Below are positions 5,415 to 7,786 of a stretch of DNA of 7,786 bases, in pieces. The stretch lies in contig NZ_BMQN01000039.1 of assembly GCF_014648135.1 (NCBI RefSeq), forward strand, positions 1-7,786, given 5' to 3'. The notes beneath the pieces were generated by a model. It did not search any database, was not told where the DNA came from, and was given only the letters and a program-made list of their open reading frames with translations. Each line of letters begins with the position of its first letter. The stretch's first letter is position 1. The DNA is from Deinococcus sedimenti (GTDB lineage Bacteria; Deinococcota; Deinococci; Deinococcales; Deinococcaceae). Position numbers and translations under genes: made by a program.

Positions 5415-6709
5415 GCCCGCACCTCCGCGCCCGCCAGGGCCAGTGCCGCGCGGCGGAACGCCTCACCCCGCGCCTTGTAATCCCTGAACTGATCGAAACT
5501 CGTCCCGATCGGGGCCAGCAGCACGGTTCCGTGACCCTCCGGCCCGCCCAGCACATCCAGGGCCGCCTGCGTCGCCGCGCGCATCGTCGCCTCACCGTCC
5601 GCGCCCGACACGACCCGGTAGGGAAGGCCCAGCCCACGGGCCAGGGCCTCGCCGTCCTCCCCGAACGCGATGACCTGCGCCACCCGCCCGGCCGCCGCCT
5701 CGCGCAGCGGGAGGAGATCCGCTCCCTTGTCCCGGCCACCCACCAGCCACGCGACCGGCGGCGCGGCGCGGTCCAGGGCCGCCTGAACGGCCAGGGTGCG
5801 CGTGGCGATCGAGTCCTCCACGAACCGCACATTCCCGATCCGCGCGACCGTCTCGAACCGCCCGGACACCGGCTGAGCCGCGCGCAGCGCCCCGGCCAGC
5901 ACGTCCGCGTCCACCGGGCGGCCCAGGTGAACCAGCAGGGCCTCGGCTGCCAGCACCGCCGCCGCCGCGTTCGCCGGATGTACCCCCTCGGGCAGCGCAG
6001 AGGCGTCCAGCACGGCGGTCCCGTCGGCGAGTGCGATCCGGCCCGGCGTGAAGGGCCGCACCTGCGCGCGGCTGGGCACGTTCAGCCCCTCCGGCACCAC
6101 CAGCACGTCCCTGGCCGCCTGACCCGCCGTGATGTTCTGCTTCGCCGCGTGGTACGCCTCCACCGTCCCATGCCGGTCTATGTGGTCCACGCCCAGGTTC
6201 GTGATGACCGCCACCGGCAGCCGCAGCCCAGGCACGCGTTCCAGCTGGAAACTGGACAGTTCCACCACGGCCACCTCGGCGCTGTCCACCACGTCCAGCA
6301 GGGGCGGGTCGATGTTGCCGCCCTCGCGGGCGTTCAGTCCGGCCGCGCGCAGCAGCTGCGCCACCAGCACCGTCGTGCTGCCCTTCCCGGCCGTTCCGGT
6401 GATGCCCACCATCGGCAGCCCCGGACGCAGGCGGGCCGCGAGGACCACCTCCCCGATCACCTCCGCCCCGCGCGCCTGAAGGGCCAGCAGGTCCGGATGG
6501 TCGATCGGCACGCCCGGCGCGGCCACGACCACGTCGTACGCGCCGCCCGCATCCCCGCGCACCCAGCCGAGTTCCGTCATCAGCGCCTCGTCCTCCGCGC
6601 CCGGGCGGGCGTCCACCCACTCGCCCCGCACGCCCGCCCGCGCCAGGAAACGCGCCGCCCCGCGCCCACTGCGGCCCAACCCATACACCAGCACCCTGTC
6701 AAGCTTCAC
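5411..6709 (-). CDS. murD: UDP-N-acetylmuramoyl-L-alanine--D-glutamate ligase
   Basis: Cytoplasmic ATP-dependent ligase that adds D-glutamate to UDP-MurNAc-L-Ala. From the GTG at 6709 the product is 432 aa, a normal MurD size. The N-terminal UDP-binding domain opens with VLVYGLGRSGRGAARFL (6-22). The P-loop is GITGTAGKGSTT (102-113), with Ala where Asn is usual. Further motifs are EGGNIDPPLLD (129-139), ELSSFQLE (150-157) and NLGVDHIDRHGTVEAYHAAK (171-190), where K190 is the expected carbamylated lysine. The C-terminal domain shows SGRFE (282-286, usually HRxE), VEDSIATRTLAV (297-308, usually DSKATN) and LLAPIGTSFDQF (397-408). The frame extends open to an ATG at 6844, but those 45 extra residues are Cys/Gly-rich and non-homologous. 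The -10 at 6716-6721 also points to GTG 6709. It is the first gene of a murD-ftsW pair. Confidence 0.93.
   Translation of the reverse strand: MKLDRVLVYGLGRSGRGAARFLARAGVRGEWVDARPGAEDEALMTELGWVRGDAGGAYDVVVAAPGVPIDHPDLLALQARGAEVIGEVVLAARLRPGLPMVGITGTAGKGSTTVLVAQLLRAAGLNAREGGNIDPPLLDVVDSAEVAVVELSSFQLERVPGLRLPVAVITNLGVDHIDRHGTVEAYHAAKQNITAGQAARDVLVVPEGLNVPSRAQVRPFTPGRIALADGTAVLDASALPEGVHPANAAAAVLAAEALLVHLGRPVDADVLAGALRAAQPVSGRFETVARIGNVRFVEDSIATRTLAVQAALDRAAPPVAWLVGGRDKGADLLPLREAAAGRVAQVIAFGEDGEALARGLGLPYRVVSGADGEATMRAATQAALDVLGGPEGHGTVLLAPIGTSFDQFRDYKARGEAFRRAALALAGAEVRA
5421..5426 (-). promoter_or_regulatory. Shine-Dalgarno site for ftsW inside murD
   Basis: On the minus strand GGAGGT lies 6 nt before the GTG start at 5414, within the last codons of murD. 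It supports the GTG start and coupled translation of the two genes. Confidence 0.7.
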
Positions 6710-6715
6710 GCCCAC

Positions 6716-6721
6716 ACCATA
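6716..6721 (-). promoter_or_regulatory. -10 element for leaderless transcription of murD
   Basis: On the minus strand TATGGT fits TAnnnT and ends exactly 6 nt before the GTG at 6709, the same spacing as TACGCT before the BON-LysM gene. No SD precedes the GTG. No good -35 is visible 16-18 nt further upstream. Confidence 0.5.
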
Positions 6722-6953
6722 GAACACGCCCCGGCACTTGTGGTGCGTGCAGCACGTGAGAAACCCGCAGAGGCCGACCCCGGCACCAGCACTCCACCGC
6801 TGTCCTGTTCCCCCGCCCCCTTCTCGCGTCATTGGAAAGGGCACGAGATCAGGCGAACGGGGGGCGAAGCAACAGCTCCGACCCCCACGCCCAGCGGTAT
6901 TCCGTTCATCCCACCAGCCAACAGCGGACCTCTCAGAGCGGTTTCCAGCTCCA

Positions 6954-6980
6954 TTGAAGGGTCAACAGCACGCCCTTCAA
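6954..6980. repeat. Perfect 8-bp inverted repeat
   Basis: TTGAAGGG (6954-6961) and CCCTTCAA (6973-6980) are perfect complements around an 11-nt loop. There is no adjacent T-run. It could be a protein-binding site, a weak terminator or an insertion remnant. Confidence 0.45.
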
Positions 6981-7218
6981 CTCCACTTCCAACCGCTGAT
7001 GGCGGCGGGCTCTGTACCGGACATCTTCAGGTTGAGGCTGTACTGGACGGGGAATTCCTGAACGTGTGATCGGTTGCGAACCCACACAACAAACGGCGGT
7101 GTTTTGGGTGTGTGACCATCCCAGAACCCGCCGATCTCCAGCGTACCGAACTCACCCGCCACTTCAAAGCCTGCGTGACGTTCCTGCGCTACGACATGCT
7201 GCAGCGTGTCGTGGACGT

Positions 7219-7246
7219 GCTCTTCGCGATGGTGACCGCGAAGAGC
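7219..7246. repeat. Perfect 10-bp inverted repeat in the transposase, first
   Basis: GCTCTTCGCG (7219-7228) and CGCGAAGAGC (7237-7246) are exact complements around an 8-nt loop. Three more pairs outside (two of them G-T) can extend the stem. It lies about 110 nt into the transposase coding sequence. Confidence 0.7.
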
Positions 7247-7519
7247 GTGAATCAGAGTGACCTGTGCGCCCACCTCCCTGGGGTAAGCTCCATTGACGCG
7301 AAGAAACGCCGGGGGGAACGAGGGTGCCGCGATCCTCAGCTGACCGAGTCCGTCTCAGCATGGACCGCACGACTTGGGAGCGCGGCAAGTCGCCCCTGAA
7401 CCTCCTGGTCCTTGGCGTTGTGATGCACGGGTACACGGTGCCGCTCGTCTGGACTGCCCTCAATCACGACGGCAACAGTGGCACGGTCAGGCGCATTCAA
7501 CTGGTCTCCAGGCTCCTGA

Positions 7520-7550
7520 AGGCCCTTCCAGCGGGCCGCCGGAAGGGCCT
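7520..7550. repeat. Perfect 10-bp inverted repeat in the transposase, second
   Basis: AGGCCCTTCC (7520-7529) and GGAAGGGCCT (7541-7550) are exact complements around an 11-nt GC-rich loop, just before the codons of the DREF catalytic motif. Confidence 0.7.
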
Positions 7551-7747
7551 GGTCGCTGATCGGGAATTCATCGGTGGGGAGTGGTTCCGCTTCCTGAGGC
7601 GCAAGGGCATCAAATGGGCCATCCGCATCCGGAAGAACGCCGTTGTTGACGAGCTGCGCGTGGACACGTGGTTTGGAGATCTGCAGGTAGGGGAAGTCCG
7701 GTGCATGGCTGAAAAGGCGTGCGTCTACGGTGAGGTGATGCAGGTCG

Positions 7748-7783
7748 TGGCCACCAGGTCCCCCGCAGGGGACCTGGTGGCCA
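7748..7783. repeat. Perfect 16-bp inverted repeat in the transposase, third
   Basis: TGGCCACCAGGTCCCC (7748-7763) and GGGGACCTGGTGGCCA (7768-7783) are exact complements around the 4-nt loop CGCA. In frame this encodes the VATRSPAGDLVAI stretch of the transposase. It is the longest perfect hairpin I found in the window. Confidence 0.85.
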
Positions 7784-7786
7784 TTG

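Larger units (their letters stand above)
6710..7111. other. Intergenic region between murD and the IS transposase
   Basis: I found no credible gene in these roughly 400 nt. They hold the murD -10 element, a short palindrome CGTGC-A-GCACG (6746-6756), a perfect 8-bp inverted repeat at 6954-6980, and a near-identical 11-nt direct repeat at 7012-7022 and 7038-7048 close to where the insertion element should begin. The long open frame on the plus strand through here is the complement of murD and shows no recognisable domain. Confidence 0.5.
7038..7786 (+). mobile_element. IS4-family insertion sequence, left part only
   Basis: The transposase at 7112-7786 places an insertion element at the right end of the window. 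The left boundary is not proven. I place it at 7038 because CTGTACTGGACGGGG begins like several IS4-family ends (CTG...) and leaves a plausible 74-nt leader. The 11-nt copy at 7012 is an alternative. The right end, its terminal repeat and any target duplication lie beyond the window. The element sits upstream of murD in the opposite orientation and leaves the proposed murD promoter intact. Confidence 0.55.
7112..7786 (+). pseudogene. IS4-family transposase with internal deletion and frame change (partial)
   Basis: This would be a DDE transposase moving the IS by cut-and-paste. The first frame, from GTG 7112, encodes the N-terminal part (LTRHFKACVTFLRYDML, then VDVLFAMVTAKSVNQSDL). Coherent IS4-type sequence lasts to PQLTESV at about 7354; the frame then reads non-homologous residues to a stop at 7397-7399. 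The rest continues in another frame from about 7360 (MDRTTWERGKSPLNLLVLG) and stays open to the edge. It keeps the first catalytic Asp (MDRTTW, GAC at 7363-7365) and the second (VADREF, GAT at 7558-7560). The catalytic Glu region is outside the window. IS4 transposases normally have more residues between the TESV region and MDRTTW, so a deletion of tens of bases with a net frame change is likely. No slippery heptamer suggests programmed frameshifting. It is probably inactive unless complemented by another copy. Confidence 0.75.

Noticed and set aside
4356..5480. Plus-strand open frame of 374 codons opposite ftsW
   Set aside because: His/Gln/Arg-rich shadow of a clear membrane protein gene; no recognisable domain.
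6710..6844. 45-codon N-terminal extension of MurD to ATG 6844
   Set aside because: The added residues are unlike any MurD N-terminus and include Cys- and Gly-rich stretches. The UDP-binding fold begins right after GTG 6709, where the -10 spacing also fits.
5531..7069. Long plus-strand open frame of 512 codons
   Set aside because: It lies on the complement of murD and its upstream region. It is rich in Arg, His and Gln as expected from reading GC-rich genes backward, and shows no domain.
7060..7085. tRNA-like TGATCGGTTGCGAACCC segment
   Set aside because: It only superficially resembles a T-arm; no GTTCRA loop and no acceptor or anticodon arms could be built around it.
7350..7362. Programmed ribosomal frameshift in the transposase
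   Set aside because: No slippery heptamer is present at the frame change, and protein sequence expected between the two parts is missing, so a deletion explains it better.

Overview
The window is GC-rich and densely coded. It looks like a chromosome segment of a Deinococcus or a close relative in the Deinococcus-Thermus group. Four things suggest this: the strong G/C bias at third codon positions, the -10-like TAnnnT hexamers lying exactly 6 nt before two start codons (a leaderless-mRNA layout known to be common in Deinococcus), the variants seen in MurD and FtsW, and an IS4-type transposase resembling those abundant in Deinococcus genomes. The assignment rests on my recognition of these families, not on a search.

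Layout from left to right. At 1-54 is the first 18 codons of a leftward gene for an exported protein, with a good SD and a near-consensus promoter at 121-149. Its -10 is embedded in a palindrome. A 322-nt divergent intergenic region with an AT-rich core follows. At 377-1765 (+) is a secreted or membrane-anchored M1-type zinc aminopeptidase. At 1831-2586 (+) is a BON-BON-LysM protein, followed by a strong hairpin that probably ends transcription. At 2710-3966 (+) is a MOFRL-family glycerate 2-kinase. A 326-nt convergent intergenic region (3967-4292) carries a 15-bp imperfect hairpin that looks like a small dispersed repeat. At 4293-5414 (-) is ftsW and at 5411-6709 (-) is murD, overlapping by GTGA with murD upstream. 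A roughly 400-nt non-coding stretch separates murD from an IS4-family element (transposase from 7112) that leaves the window at the right edge.

The functional core is the murD-ftsW pair. MurD adds D-glutamate to UDP-MurNAc-L-Ala in the cytoplasm, and FtsW polymerises glycan strands at the division septum. The usual next dcw gene (murG) is not downstream; a convergent metabolic gene is there instead. The BON-LysM protein and the M1 peptidase may act at the envelope, but nothing ties them to the mur genes beyond proximity. The glycerate kinase is a separate metabolic gene.

The most unusual signals are in the right-hand IS. The transposase reading frame switches at about 7352-7360, apparently after an internal deletion. 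The surviving coding sequence contains three perfect inverted repeats (10, 10 and 16 bp) far longer than base composition would predict. I found no CRISPR array, RNA gene or clear new defence or biosynthetic system.
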